Assembly: GCA_965207945.1 (NCBI GenBank)
Contig: OZ242303.1
Coordinates: 558,001-622,000, forward strand
Length of the DNA stretch: 64,000 nucleotides
Direction: 5' to 3'
Source: JAAOII01 sp965207945
Lineage (GTDB): Bacteria > Pseudomonadota > Gammaproteobacteria > CBDBNL01 > JAAOII01
The position numbers and the translations under genes are program-made. Below are positions 21,275-29,579 of the stretch, in pieces; position 1 is the stretch's first letter; each line of letters starts with the position of its first letter. The notes beneath the pieces were generated by a model. It was not told the origin of the DNA, ran no database searches, and saw nothing but the letters and a program-made list of their open reading frames with translations.

Positions 21275-21280
21275 ATTATA
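21275..21280 (-). promoter_or_regulatory. -10 box of leuB
   Basis: TATAAT on the minus strand, ending 6 bases before the leuB ATG; predicts a leaderless transcript. Confidence 0.5.
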
Positions 21281-21341
21281 ATACTCTGCAACACCGCAAA
21301 TAGTTAATCCATTAAAAATAATATTTGACTTAAAAAAAGTA

Positions 21342-21347
21342 TATAAT
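21342..21347 (+). promoter_or_regulatory. -10 box of asd
   Basis: TATAAT with 9 bases to the asd ATG. TTGACT at 21325-21330 is too close (11 bases) to be a normal -35. A weak AGAAG lies just before the start codon. Confidence 0.45.
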
Positions 21348-21356
21348 TAGAAGAGT

Positions 21357-22388
21357 ATGAGTTACAAAAGAGTTGACGTCGCCATAGTAGGGGCAACTGG
21401 CGCGGTAGGAGAAATAATGCTGAAAATTCTTGAGCAACGGGATTTTCCTGCTGGGGAGATATTCCCGCTTGCCAGCATCCGTTCTGTAGGCAGGACGGTT
21501 GAGTATAAGAACAAACCGATTTCAATTATTAATTTAGAGGAGTTTGATTTTTCCCGTTGTCAATTAGCTCTTTTCTCGGCTGGTAGCGCCATCTCAGAGA
21601 AATACGTTCCTATTGCCTTGGAGAAGGGTTGCTTTGTCATTGATAACACTTCTCTTTTCCGCCGTGATAAGAATGTCCCTTTAATTGTATCCGAGGTTAA
21701 TCCCCATTGCCTGAATAAAGATAGCGGGCGGCTTATCGCCAACCCCAATTGCTCCACTATGGGTATGCTGGTTGCACTTAAACCATTGCATGAACACTTC
21801 GGCATCAAAAGAATTAACGTCGCAACCTATCAGGCGGTCTCTGGCGCCGGTAAAAAAGCAATTAACTGTCTGTCGCAGCAAACTATGCACATGATGCGTA
21901 ATGAAGGGATAAGCCGTGATGATTACCCTCCCTTTACCAAACAAATAGCATTTAATGCAATTCCTCATATAGGGGGCTTTACAGAGAACGGCTATACGAT
22001 TGAAGAGATGAAGATGGTTTGGGAAACTCATAAAATACTTGAGGACGAGGATATTATGGTAAACGTTACTTGCGTGCGCGTCCCAGTTTTTTATGGACAT
22101 TCTTTGGTGGTTAATTTAGAACTCAACAAAGAGTTGGACGAACACAAAGCGCGCGATATACTTGCCAACTCCCCATCTATTAGTGTTATGGATAAACGAG
22201 AAGATGGCGGCTATCCTACTCCGCTTAATGAGGGTGGCAAGGATGATGTATTTGTTGGCAGGATTAGAAAAGACATATCCCACCCGAATGCTTTAACTAT
22301 GTGGATTGTGGCAGATAATCTGCGTAAGGGCGCAGCTCTGAATTCTGTGCAGCTGGCAGAACTTGCCATTGAGAAGCAATGCCTGTAG
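21357..22388 (+). CDS. asd: Aspartate-semialdehyde dehydrogenase
   Basis: Reduces aspartyl phosphate to aspartate semialdehyde with NADPH, the branch-point step for lysine, diaminopimelate, threonine and methionine. The 343 residues include the Rossmann motif GATGAVGE near residue 12 and the catalytic Cys132 in ANPNCSTMG. Later conserved blocks are SGAGKKAI and RVPVFYGHS. It is followed by fimV, overlapping by 10 bases, as in pseudomonads where asd and fimV are neighbours. It supplies diaminopimelate precursors for the MurE of this window. Confidence 0.95.
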   Translation: MSYKRVDVAIVGATGAVGEIMLKILEQRDFPAGEIFPLASIRSVGRTVEYKNKPISIINLEEFDFSRCQLALFSAGSAISEKYVPIALEKGCFVIDNTSLFRRDKNVPLIVSEVNPHCLNKDSGRLIANPNCSTMGMLVALKPLHEHFGIKRINVATYQAVSGAGKKAINCLSQQTMHMMRNEGISRDDYPPFTKQIAFNAIPHIGGFTENGYTIEEMKMVWETHKILEDEDIMVNVTCVRVPVFYGHSLVVNLELNKELDEHKARDILANSPSISVMDKREDGGYPTPLNEGGKDDVFVGRIRKDISHPNALTMWIVADNLRKGAALNSVQLAELAIEKQCL

Positions 22389-24154
22389 GAAAAATGGGGA
22401 TGCTTTATAGACGGCTTGATAGGCGGTTGGGCGCTCTGATATTGGCGCCAGTCATATTGCTAATGTTGATATGCTTTCCATTACCCGCCGCTGCAGTGGA
22501 GTTGAACGAGCTTCTTATTTCACGTGAAAAGGATGACTTACGTGGCGTCATATTGGTGGGCGACCTTAAAAGAAGTAATCGCAATATTAGGGTTGTGTTG
22601 CCAGAGCAGCCAGTATATAGAACTTTCAATATTGATTACAGCAATTTCTTACGCGACCTTACAGCGGATTTCAATCGGATTAATAGCAAAAACGGCAGGA
22701 TTACAATTGTGTTTCCTTATGAGCCAGTTGATTCTTTTGATTTGTTAGTGGAAATCAGTTGGGACACTGGTAAATTGCTGCGCCGCTATGCAGTTAGTTT
22801 GCGCGGTTTGTTGCCGGATGCTTCAGGCAATGCTGTAGCCCGAATTAGTCCGATTGAAGTTGATGCTGGTGATGACGCATCTTCTTCTAATTCTGCTGCC
22901 AATAAAGGCAAAGAGCAGAGGGTAGAAAAGATTAACAGAGACATTCAGAAGATATCTGTGGAAACAGTAGAAGGAGATAGCTGGCGTAATGTGGCAGTTG
23001 CAATGCGTCAGGCGTACTTGCAAGATGAACCGCTCAACGAAGAGCAAATTATGTTAGCCCTGCGTGATAAAAACCCTAATGCTTTTGTGGATGGACGTTC
23101 ATTACGCATTGGCATAGCCCTTGCTCTGCCAGATTATTATGAAATAAACGAAAAAAACAAAGCAGAAGCGCAACGGATAATCCGCGCCATGTTTAGAAGA
23201 ACATATTCTCGTCCACGCTTGGAGATTGCCACTGCGGGGCAGCCAGATGTTATAGTGGCAGCGCAACCTGCTATTTCAGTGGAAGAATCGCAGCTGTTAG
23301 AACAGTCCGAGAGCCAGTCGGCTGAGGTTGGCGCCAGAGAAGTTGTATCCCTTGAAGAGATTGATAAGGAGCAGCGCGCCGAAGGGGAAGCCAGCGGAAG
23401 ATTAAGCTTGATTCGTAGACAGCTGGAACAAGTGGAAAAACTTATCACTCTTAAATCAGTTCGCTTAATATCCTTGCAGGATGAGATTACTGAGAATAAA
23501 ATACAAACAGATATCCCAAGGGCTGAAACTAATACATCGGCTTGTGGGGATGAGCCATGCTCTGCCCGCGAGCTAACCGACTTACTTGAACAACGGCTGC
23601 AAGTTCTTAAACAAGAAATTAGAACTAATCCTTTATTCTGGTCTATTCTTGGCTTTGCAACCCTTACGGTTTTTATTCTGTTATTATTCTTTTATGCGCG
23701 AATTAGATTGCTACGGATTCCTCGCTCACGCGCTGCAATTATGAAGAACCTTAGGAAGGGCTCTGCCGCGCCAAGCGCTTCTGCGAATCGGGCTTTAATC
23801 TTTGAAGATGATGATTTTCCTATAAGTAAGAGGGAGGATCCTACTTCACCACTTCCTGATTTTACCAATCCATCTGCGCTGAATACAAGGGCTGGAAGGG
23901 CGGAAAGGATGGAAAAGAAGAGAACTTCTGAGTCAAGGAAATCACCCGGCGCAATCTCTGCTTCGCGCAGAAACTCTCCATCTACAGATAATTTCTTACA
24001 GGATAATTTAGTTAATGCTAACCTTGATTTAGCGCGCGCTTATATCAATATGGGCGAGAGCAGTAGAGCTCGCTCTATGTTGGAAGATGTCATAAATAAT
24101 GGCAGCAGCGAAGAACAGAAAAGAGCTCGCCAACTCATCGCCCAAATAAAATAA
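22379..24154 (+). CDS. fimV: FimV-like inner-membrane peptidoglycan-binding protein
   Basis: FimV family proteins support type IV pili, polar localisation and secretin assembly. The order seen is: a signal peptide or signal anchor (about residues 17-39); the FimV N-terminal domain opening VELNELLISR; an atypical LysM-like stretch near residues 205-255 containing NPNAFVDGRSLRIG; a coiled-coil region; a transmembrane segment near residues 418-440; a low-complexity cytoplasmic linker; and the FimV C-terminal motif (LDLARAYINMGESSRARSML) near the end. At 591 residues it is short against the 900 or so of Pseudomonas FimV. The asd-fimV order supports the call. It overlaps asd by 10 bases and is probably cotranscribed; a start at 22394 or 22400 is also possible. 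The usual downstream truA is absent. Confidence 0.85.
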   Translation: MPVGKMGMLYRRLDRRLGALILAPVILLMLICFPLPAAAVELNELLISREKDDLRGVILVGDLKRSNRNIRVVLPEQPVYRTFNIDYSNFLRDLTADFNRINSKNGRITIVFPYEPVDSFDLLVEISWDTGKLLRRYAVSLRGLLPDASGNAVARISPIEVDAGDDASSSNSAANKGKEQRVEKINRDIQKISVETVEGDSWRNVAVAMRQAYLQDEPLNEEQIMLALRDKNPNAFVDGRSLRIGIALALPDYYEINEKNKAEAQRIIRAMFRRTYSRPRLEIATAGQPDVIVAAQPAISVEESQLLEQSESQSAEVGAREVVSLEEIDKEQRAEGEASGRLSLIRRQLEQVEKLITLKSVRLISLQDEITENKIQTDIPRAETNTSACGDEPCSARELTDLLEQRLQVLKQEIRTNPLFWSILGFATLTVFILLLFFYARIRLLRIPRSRAAIMKNLRKGSAAPSASANRALIFEDDDFPISKREDPTSPLPDFTNPSALNTRAGRAERMEKKRTSESRKSPGAISASRRNSPSTDNFLQDNLVNANLDLARAYINMGESSRARSMLEDVINNGSSEEQKRARQLIAQIK

Positions 24155-24156
24155 TT

Positions 24157-24265
24157 CCCCTTGTGGGAAGGGGGGACCTTCCAGCAAACCTGCATCTAAC
24201 ATCCCCGCCTCTAGCATCTCCCGCTTGCGGCTATACTCTCCTTCTCCTTGTATTCTTGCAAACAT
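24157..24265. other. Hairpin and imperfect repeats after fimV
   Basis: An inverted repeat CCCCTT-GTGGG-AAGGGG (24157-24173) follows the fimV stop without a T run. Beyond it are imperfect copies of GCATCT/TAGCATC. A minus-strand reading frame crosses it but has no recognisable product. It may be a decayed intergenic repeat. Confidence 0.3.
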
Positions 24266-24328
24266 AAATAATCACAATGCCATTCTTTGTCCATAATAGG
24301 TGACTTTATGCATAAATTAGAAAAAAAA

Positions 24329-24381
24329 TGGTAAATTATGGTTATTTATGACATATTATGGTATAATTTGGTTATTTATGG
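24329..24381 (+). promoter_or_regulatory. MraZ operator array overlapping the mraZ promoter
   Basis: TGG (one TGA) recurs with an exact 10-base period at 24329, 24339, 24349, 24359, 24369 and 24379. MraZ proteins are known to bind direct repeats of TGGGN-type boxes with a 10-base period upstream of their own gene. The array covers a TATAAT box at 24362-24367, so binding would block transcription of the dcw cluster. This is autoregulation by analogy, not shown here. Confidence 0.75.
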
Positions 24382-24397
24382 TGAATAGTAAATTTAT

Positions 24398-24868
24398 ATG
24401 ACAGGTTTTTTTGGACAGTATGCAGTCAATCTTGACGCTCAGAATCGTATCGTGGTTCCTGTGCGGCTTCGTGATGCTTTGCTAAAACATAAGAAAGAGT
24501 CATTGTATATTTCCCCCGGCATAGAAGAGAAGGAAAAGTATCTAACTATCTACCCATCAAAACTTTGGGAAAGCATAGCCAGTCAGATCAGAATGTTCCG
24601 CAACATTGAAGATGAAACATTTGCCGACCGCCGTCTTAAAAAACATTTCTTTGGTTCTACCCACTCACTGGAAGTTGATAATAATGGCAGGGCATTATTA
24701 CCGAATGAATTGCGCAGCTATGCCAACTTGAATAAAAAAATAATCCTAATAGGCATGCAAGAAGTAATTGAAATATGGGATGAGGAGAAATGGCTTAAAA
24801 CTACCAAGGATGACAACCTACATTCTTTGCTTGAAAAAGGCGCCCGCAAGGGAATTCGTCTTTATTAA
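24398..24868 (+). CDS. mraZ: Transcriptional regulator MraZ
   Basis: First gene of the division and cell-wall cluster. The 156 residues form two SpoVT/AbrB-like swapped-hairpin halves, each with the D-x-x-x-R signature: DAQNRIVVP near residues 13-21 and DNNGRALLP near 95-103. MraZ forms ring oligomers and represses its own operon; the phased repeats just upstream (24329-24381) match that role. The start codon has no convincing Shine-Dalgarno sequence. rsmH begins two bases after its stop. Confidence 0.95.
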   Translation: MTGFFGQYAVNLDAQNRIVVPVRLRDALLKHKKESLYISPGIEEKEKYLTIYPSKLWESIASQIRMFRNIEDETFADRRLKKHFFGSTHSLEVDNNGRALLPNELRSYANLNKKIILIGMQEVIEIWDEEKWLKTTKDDNLHSLLEKGARKGIRLY

Positions 24869-24869
24869 T

Positions 24870-25739
24870 ATGAGTGATTTCCCTTCAGTTCATAAGCCCA
24901 TTATGGTGCAGGAAGTGGTGGAACTTCTTATTACCAATAAAGATGGTTTTTATATTGATGCCACTTTTGGTGATGGCGGACATACTCAAGCGCTGTTAAG
25001 TCATACCTCAAAAGATGCGCTAATACTGGGAATTGATAGAGACCCTGAGGCGGTTGAACGTGGCTTAAAGAAGTTTGCTGCCGAGCCCAAACTAATTATT
25101 AAACATGGAAAATTCTCTTCAATAGATTTAGTTGTTGATAATATTGACAGGGAGGTATCTGGTATCTTAATGGATGTTGGCATATCTTCCCGTCAATTAG
25201 ATGATGCGGAGAGAGGGTTTAGTTTTTCTGCAGACGGTCCCTTGGATATGCGGATGGATAAATCCACAGGGGAACCAGTTAGCGCTTGGTTGCAGAAGGT
25301 GAGCTTGACAGAGCTAGAAAAGGTGCTCAAAGAGTTTGGCGATGAGCCGCATGCCCGTTCAATCGCAGCGGCAATTATTGACTATCGTAAGAAATATCCT
25401 ATCACCAGCACTAAACAATTTGCTGCTATCGTAGTCCAAGCCAAGCCGCGCTCACTTGCTAAAAGAATTCATTCCGCTACCCGCAGTTTTCAAGCCGTGC
25501 GAATTTTTATTAATCAAGAGATGCAGGAATTGCAGCAGGGACTAACCAAAGCAGAGGAAGTTCTGAAGCCCAAAGGGCGGCTGGCAGTTATCAGCTTTCA
25601 TTCTTTGGAGCATCGGATGGTGAAATCGCTCACTCCCAAAATGAAATTAATACATAAGGTTAAGCCAAGCATTGAAGAGGTCCGCGCTAATAAACGGAGT
25701 CGTAGTTCATTGTTAAGAGTATTGGAGAAGGCAGCATAA
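24870..25739 (+). CDS. rsmH: 16S rRNA (cytosine(1402)-N4)-methyltransferase
   Basis: S-adenosylmethionine-dependent methylation of C1402 in the ribosomal P site. I chose the ATG at 24870, directly after mraZ, because MSDFPSVHKPIMVQEV matches the family N terminus. A longer frame from 24768 would overlap mraZ and has no homology. The motif DATFGDGGHT (about residues 30-39) binds the cofactor, and LMDVGISSRQLD and GPLDMRMD follow. 289 residues, slightly shorter than E. coli (313). Its stop overlaps the ftsL start by one base (TAATG), suggesting coupled translation. Confidence 0.95.
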   Translation: MSDFPSVHKPIMVQEVVELLITNKDGFYIDATFGDGGHTQALLSHTSKDALILGIDRDPEAVERGLKKFAAEPKLIIKHGKFSSIDLVVDNIDREVSGILMDVGISSRQLDDAERGFSFSADGPLDMRMDKSTGEPVSAWLQKVSLTELEKVLKEFGDEPHARSIAAAIIDYRKKYPITSTKQFAAIVVQAKPRSLAKRIHSATRSFQAVRIFINQEMQELQQGLTKAEEVLKPKGRLAVISFHSLEHRMVKSLTPKMKLIHKVKPSIEEVRANKRSRSSLLRVLEKAA

Positions 25740-26083
25740 TGAACGGAATAATTAAAGAAACAATTAAAGAAACAATTAAAGATATTGGACTCCTGGTGTT
25801 TAGCCGCTGGAGAGAAATATGCTTAATTGCTTTAATAGTAACTTCGGCAGGAAGAGTTTTCTTAGTTCATGAAAGTCGCGCCGTGGTCAAGCATTTATCC
25901 AAGCTTAAATATGTTGAAGAGTTGGAGTTAAAACAAAGAACACGTCTTACATTGGAGAAGAGTGTGCTAATTCGTCCAGCGCGTCTGCGGGACTATGCAA
26001 CAAGTAAACTCGGTTTACAGAAGCCACGTAAGATTAAAAATATTAGCAGCATCAAATTGCTGTCACAAAGGGAAACTAATTAA
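25739..26083 (+). CDS. ftsL: Cell division protein FtsL
   Basis: Small bitopic division protein that joins FtsB and FtsQ and activates the septal synthase FtsWI. The 114 residues have a short cytoplasmic N terminus, one membrane segment (about residues 29-43) and a periplasmic coiled coil ending in the DYATSKLGLQKP block typical of FtsL. Position between rsmH and ftsI supports the call more than sequence does. The N terminus contains a tandem IKET repeat (12-base units) that looks like slippage. Confidence 0.85.
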   Translation: MNGIIKETIKETIKDIGLLVFSRWREICLIALIVTSAGRVFLVHESRAVVKHLSKLKYVEELELKQRTRLTLEKSVLIRPARLRDYATSKLGLQKPRKIKNISSIKLLSQRETN

Positions 26084-26096
26084 CTAATTAACGATT

Positions 26097-27755
26097 ATGA
26101 ATAATCTATATAAAGGAAGAATTTGGCTGGCGCAGGGTGTTTTTGTTTTGTTAGGTTTACTCTTGACTTATCGTATGTTGGAAATCCAGTTCTTTTATCC
26201 TTATGCGGATGAAATAGCAAAAGTTAAGCAGCAACAGATTAATCTTGAGGAGGTGGCGCAGAAACGGGTTGATATTTTAGACCGTAATGGTGCGCAATTA
26301 GCAGTTAGCTCGGAAAACTATAACATATATGTGTCGGGTGATGTGTTCACTAAATCAAACTCTCAAGTCAAACAGGAGTTTTTGTTTGAGTATCTTGCTT
26401 CTGTGCAAAAGCTTAGAAATGATGCAGTCAAATTAATTCCCGCTCAAAAGACAACTTTAATTGCCAAGGAACTCACTCCCGCGGAAACGGATTATATTCG
26501 CTCTTTACGTTTGAGCGGTCTATGGGCAGATAAATATTACACCCGCTATTATCCCGCTGCTGAGGTTGCTGCTCAGCTGCTCGGTTTTGTAGATAAAGAA
26601 AATCGCGGTATTGAAGGTATTGAATTGCTATATGATAATACTCTAAGCGATATTCATCGCACTGGTTCCAGCTTGCGCGATGCCCATGGCAATACTATAA
26701 AGATTTTTAATAGTGATAGTAGTTCCAATAAAGATGCCCTGTATCTTTCGGTAGATTTACAATTGCAATATACGGCGTATCATCATCTGGTAAACGGCTG
26801 CCGCACCAGCGGCGCTAAAGCTGGTATAGCAATTACCCTTGATGCGCTCAATGGCGAGGTGTTAGCTATGGCACAGTATCCTTCTTTTAATCCAAATAAT
26901 CGTAAAGGACTTGATGTTAACGCAGTGCGCAATCGCGCTCTTACAGATGTTTTTGAGCCCGGCTCTACTTTCAAACCCTTAGTGCTTGCCAGTATCTTGG
27001 AGAATACCAATTATGATTTGAAGCACAAGGTAAATACTAGCCCAGGTTATGTAAAACTTGGCGGAGTTACTATACGTGATTCCAGAAACCTTGGAGCGTT
27101 GGAGATTACTGATGTTATTGCTAAGTCCAGTAATGTAGGTATGTCGCGGCTTTCAGGTGAAGTTACAAGTCGCAGGTTAATTGATTCTCTGTATCGTTTG
27201 GGCATCGGCAGAAAAACGGGCAGTGGTTTTCCTGGAGAAAGAGAGGGCTACTTACCTCTTAAGCCACTTTCATCAAGTACCAAAGCAATTCTTTCTTATG
27301 GTTATGGATTGTCGGTAACTCCCATGCAGCTTGCCAAAGCTTATGGAGTATTAGCCAATGGAGGAGAAGATTTTTTTGTAACCCTTTTAAAAGATGGTGG
27401 CTTGGAGAAAAAGCCAGTAATAGATAAAAAGGTTACTACACAGGTTATACAGGCAATGAGAAAAGTTATATCCCCGAACGGGACTGGCAGAAGAGCTCAG
27501 ATATCAGGTTATATGTTGGCAGGGAAAACTGGCACGGTGCATAAAAGTGATGAACGTGGTTATGCTAAGGATAAATATATTGCAGTATTTGTGGGAGTGG
27601 CGCCAGCGATTAATCCACGTTTCGTTACTCTGATTATGCTGGATGAACCAAGTAGCAATAAATATTATGGAGGTGAGGCGGCAGCTCCTATATTTGCTTC
27701 TTATATGAAAGATTTATTTAATATTTATGCTATCCCACCAGATAACGAAATTTAA
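26097..27755 (+). CDS. ftsI: Peptidoglycan transpeptidase FtsI (PBP3)
   Basis: Septal class B penicillin-binding protein that cross-links peptidoglycan with FtsW. The 552 residues start with a cytoplasmic tail and membrane anchor (about residues 10-28), then the pedestal domain with RVDILDRNG. The transpeptidase domain has catalytic Ser290 in STFK, the SSN motif at 344-346 and KTG at 477-479. All catalytic motifs are present. No Shine-Dalgarno sequence precedes the ATG. Confidence 0.95.
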   Translation: MNNLYKGRIWLAQGVFVLLGLLLTYRMLEIQFFYPYADEIAKVKQQQINLEEVAQKRVDILDRNGAQLAVSSENYNIYVSGDVFTKSNSQVKQEFLFEYLASVQKLRNDAVKLIPAQKTTLIAKELTPAETDYIRSLRLSGLWADKYYTRYYPAAEVAAQLLGFVDKENRGIEGIELLYDNTLSDIHRTGSSLRDAHGNTIKIFNSDSSSNKDALYLSVDLQLQYTAYHHLVNGCRTSGAKAGIAITLDALNGEVLAMAQYPSFNPNNRKGLDVNAVRNRALTDVFEPGSTFKPLVLASILENTNYDLKHKVNTSPGYVKLGGVTIRDSRNLGALEITDVIAKSSNVGMSRLSGEVTSRRLIDSLYRLGIGRKTGSGFPGEREGYLPLKPLSSSTKAILSYGYGLSVTPMQLAKAYGVLANGGEDFFVTLLKDGGLEKKPVIDKKVTTQVIQAMRKVISPNGTGRRAQISGYMLAGKTGTVHKSDERGYAKDKYIAVFVGVAPAINPRFVTLIMLDEPSSNKYYGGEAAAPIFASYMKDLFNIYAIPPDNEI

Positions 27756-27758
27756 TTT

Positions 27759-29459
27759 ATGCCTACATTGCCGCACAAAATGAATAATCAGTACAGCACA
27801 ACAATCGGTGAGCTCGTAAAGGAATTTACGGGCTCTCCGATATTTTGTGACGTTTCTTCGTTAACTGTGCGCGGCTTGGCTTTGCATCATTCACAATTAG
27901 AACAAGGTTGGGTGTTTGTTGCTTTGAAGGGTTGGCAACGTCATGGTTTGGATTACTTGCGTCAAGCGCAAGACAGCGGCGCGGTGGCGGTTTTAACCGA
28001 AGCGCAAGATTTAACTCAGAGTGAGTATAGCGGCTCTACTTCTCCCATCCCTATTATTCCGATTAATGATTTACATTCGCGCCTTCCTGTGTTGGCAGAC
28101 CGCATGTTTGGTGAAGATAAATTGCAGTGGTTGGGGATTACTGGAACTAACGGCAAAAGCTCGGTTGCCCATATTTTGGCTCAGGCGCTGGGACACCTCG
28201 GTTGTAAAACCGCGGTTGTTGGGACTGTGTACAATGGCTTTCCTGCTGTTAGTAAAGATGGAGATGCTGGAGATACAGACGATACAGATGATGCTTCCCA
28301 CGCATCTCTAACAATGACAACTCCAGATATTTTAACTCTTAGAAGATTGGGCGCTGAGTTTCAAAGCAAAGGAGCAAAGTGCGTGGCTATAGAGTGTTCT
28401 TCTCATGCCCTCCATCAAAACCGCATAGAAGGATTGAATATTAATGTTGGTGTGTTTACCAATATAACAGATGAACATCGTGATTATCACGGTAATATGA
28501 ACTCTTATATTGCTGCTAAAAGACGTCTTTTCCAACTGCCATCTCTTAAGTTTGCCGTGCTTAATTGTGATGATAATATGGGGGTTAAATGGCATCGCGA
28601 ACTAAAAGATTCAGATACCCCTTGCTATACTTATGGAATTAATAACTCAACTGCGGATATTTGCGCCACTCAGCTTTGCGTTAACTTTGAAGGTAGCAGC
28701 GCGCATATAACTACTGCGCAGGGTAGTGGTATGTTGCACACTAAGATTCTGGGAACCTGGGGTATAGCGAATAATTTAGCAGCTTTGGGGGTGATGTTGC
28801 ATAAGGGCAATGATTTAGGGTGTGATTTGGGTTATGATTTATCTGATTGCTTATCTGCTTTATCTAAAGCAGTTCCTTTGGCGGGGCGGATGCAGAAAGT
28901 AGAATCTCCCAGCGGCGCTATATTCATAGTGGATTATGCGCATACGCCTGATGCTATGGAGAAATTGCTTAGTAACCTTAAACAGCTATCTGGCAAAAAT
29001 CGTAGGGGCGGAGCTGCACTCCGCCCCCAAAAGTATAATAAAGGGGATAATGAAATTGCTAACAAAACCCGTAGGGGCGAAGCTGCGCTCCGCCCGCAAG
29101 GAAAATTGTGGGTGGTGTTTGGTTGTGGCGGTAATCGCGATCGCGAGAAACGAGGGGTTATGGGTAACATAGCCGCAAATTATGCGGACAAGGTGGTGCT
29201 CACTAATGATAATCCGCGCGATGAAAAACCAGTTAAGATAATTGCCGATATAATGGCAGGAATTACAGCTACTACTGAGGTGGTAGTTGAGGTTGATAGA
29301 AGCAAAGCGCTTGAATTAGTGCTATCCAACGCCTCTGCCGATGATGTGGTTGTGGTGGCAGGCAAGGGACATGAGTCATATCAAGAAGTAGCTGGGGAAA
29401 GAAGCTTTTTCAATGATTATCAGTATCTGCAACACAGAATTAATCAACAATGCCACTAA
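27759..29459 (+). CDS. murE: UDP-MurNAc-tripeptide synthetase MurE, with palindromic-repeat insertion
   Basis: Adds meso-diaminopimelate to UDP-MurNAc-L-Ala-D-Glu in the cytoplasm, with ATP. The ATP loop GITGTNGKSS and the DNPR motif near residue 487, which marks diaminopimelate specificity, are intact. At 566 residues it is about 70 longer than E. coli MurE. Part of the excess is a roughly 36-residue insertion (residues about 412-448) just before the conserved GKLWVVFGCGG strand. It is made of two copies of a GC-rich palindromic repeat (29001-29028 and 29070-29097), both read as R-R-G-(G/E)-A-A-L-R-P-Q. A second acidic insert, GDAGDTDDTDD, follows the central domain's first strands. The start could also be ATG 27780. 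Confidence 0.93.
   Translation: MPTLPHKMNNQYSTTIGELVKEFTGSPIFCDVSSLTVRGLALHHSQLEQGWVFVALKGWQRHGLDYLRQAQDSGAVAVLTEAQDLTQSEYSGSTSPIPIIPINDLHSRLPVLADRMFGEDKLQWLGITGTNGKSSVAHILAQALGHLGCKTAVVGTVYNGFPAVSKDGDAGDTDDTDDASHASLTMTTPDILTLRRLGAEFQSKGAKCVAIECSSHALHQNRIEGLNINVGVFTNITDEHRDYHGNMNSYIAAKRRLFQLPSLKFAVLNCDDNMGVKWHRELKDSDTPCYTYGINNSTADICATQLCVNFEGSSAHITTAQGSGMLHTKILGTWGIANNLAALGVMLHKGNDLGCDLGYDLSDCLSALSKAVPLAGRMQKVESPSGAIFIVDYAHTPDAMEKLLSNLKQLSGKNRRGGAALRPQKYNKGDNEIANKTRRGEAALRPQGKLWVVFGCGGNRDREKRGVMGNIAANYADKVVLTNDNPRDEKPVKIIADIMAGITATTEVVVEVDRSKALELVLSNASADDVVVVAGKGHESYQEVAGERSFFNDYQYLQHRINQQCH
29001..29028 (+). repeat. Palindromic repeat core inside murE, copy 1
   Basis: CGTA followed by GGGGCGGAG-CTGCA-CTCCGCCCC, the same core found between genes at 47454-47481, 50919-50945 and 51027-51053. 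It is read in frame as RRGGAALRP within MurE. Confidence 0.85.
29070..29097 (+). repeat. Palindromic repeat core inside murE, copy 2
   Basis: Second core, 69 bases after the first and in the same orientation and frame (read RRGEAALRP). One arm carries a GGAG-to-GAAG change. Together the two cores and the spacer account for the MurE insertion. Confidence 0.85.
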
Positions 29460-29579
29460 TGTTTGACAAGCTGGAAGAACTACAAACCCCATGATTATCA
29501 GTATCTACAACACGGAATTAATCAATAATGCCACTAATGCCATTAATGTTTGATAAGTTAGAAGAACTGCAAACCCCAT
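29415..29579 (+). repeat. 78-bp tandem duplication at the murE/murF junction
   Basis: 29415-29492 is repeated at 29493-29579 with a few substitutions and a 9-base insertion. Each copy carries the end of murE and the start of murF. The first copy leaves a vestigial 14-residue frame (29450-29494, MPLMFDKLEELQTP then TGA) identical to the MurF start. The functional murF start is in the second copy. Confidence 0.85.

Noticed and set aside
24029..24265. Minus-strand 78-codon frame after fimV
   Set aside because: It overlaps the fimV 3' end and a repeat-like region, with no ribosome-binding site or homology.
24768..24869. N-terminal extension of rsmH into mraZ
   Set aside because: It overlaps mraZ in another frame and adds residues with no resemblance to RsmH; ATG 24870 fits the family start.
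29001..29097. Frameshift or sequencing error in murE
   Set aside because: The insertion keeps the frame, both cores read the same peptide, and all downstream MurE motifs are intact.
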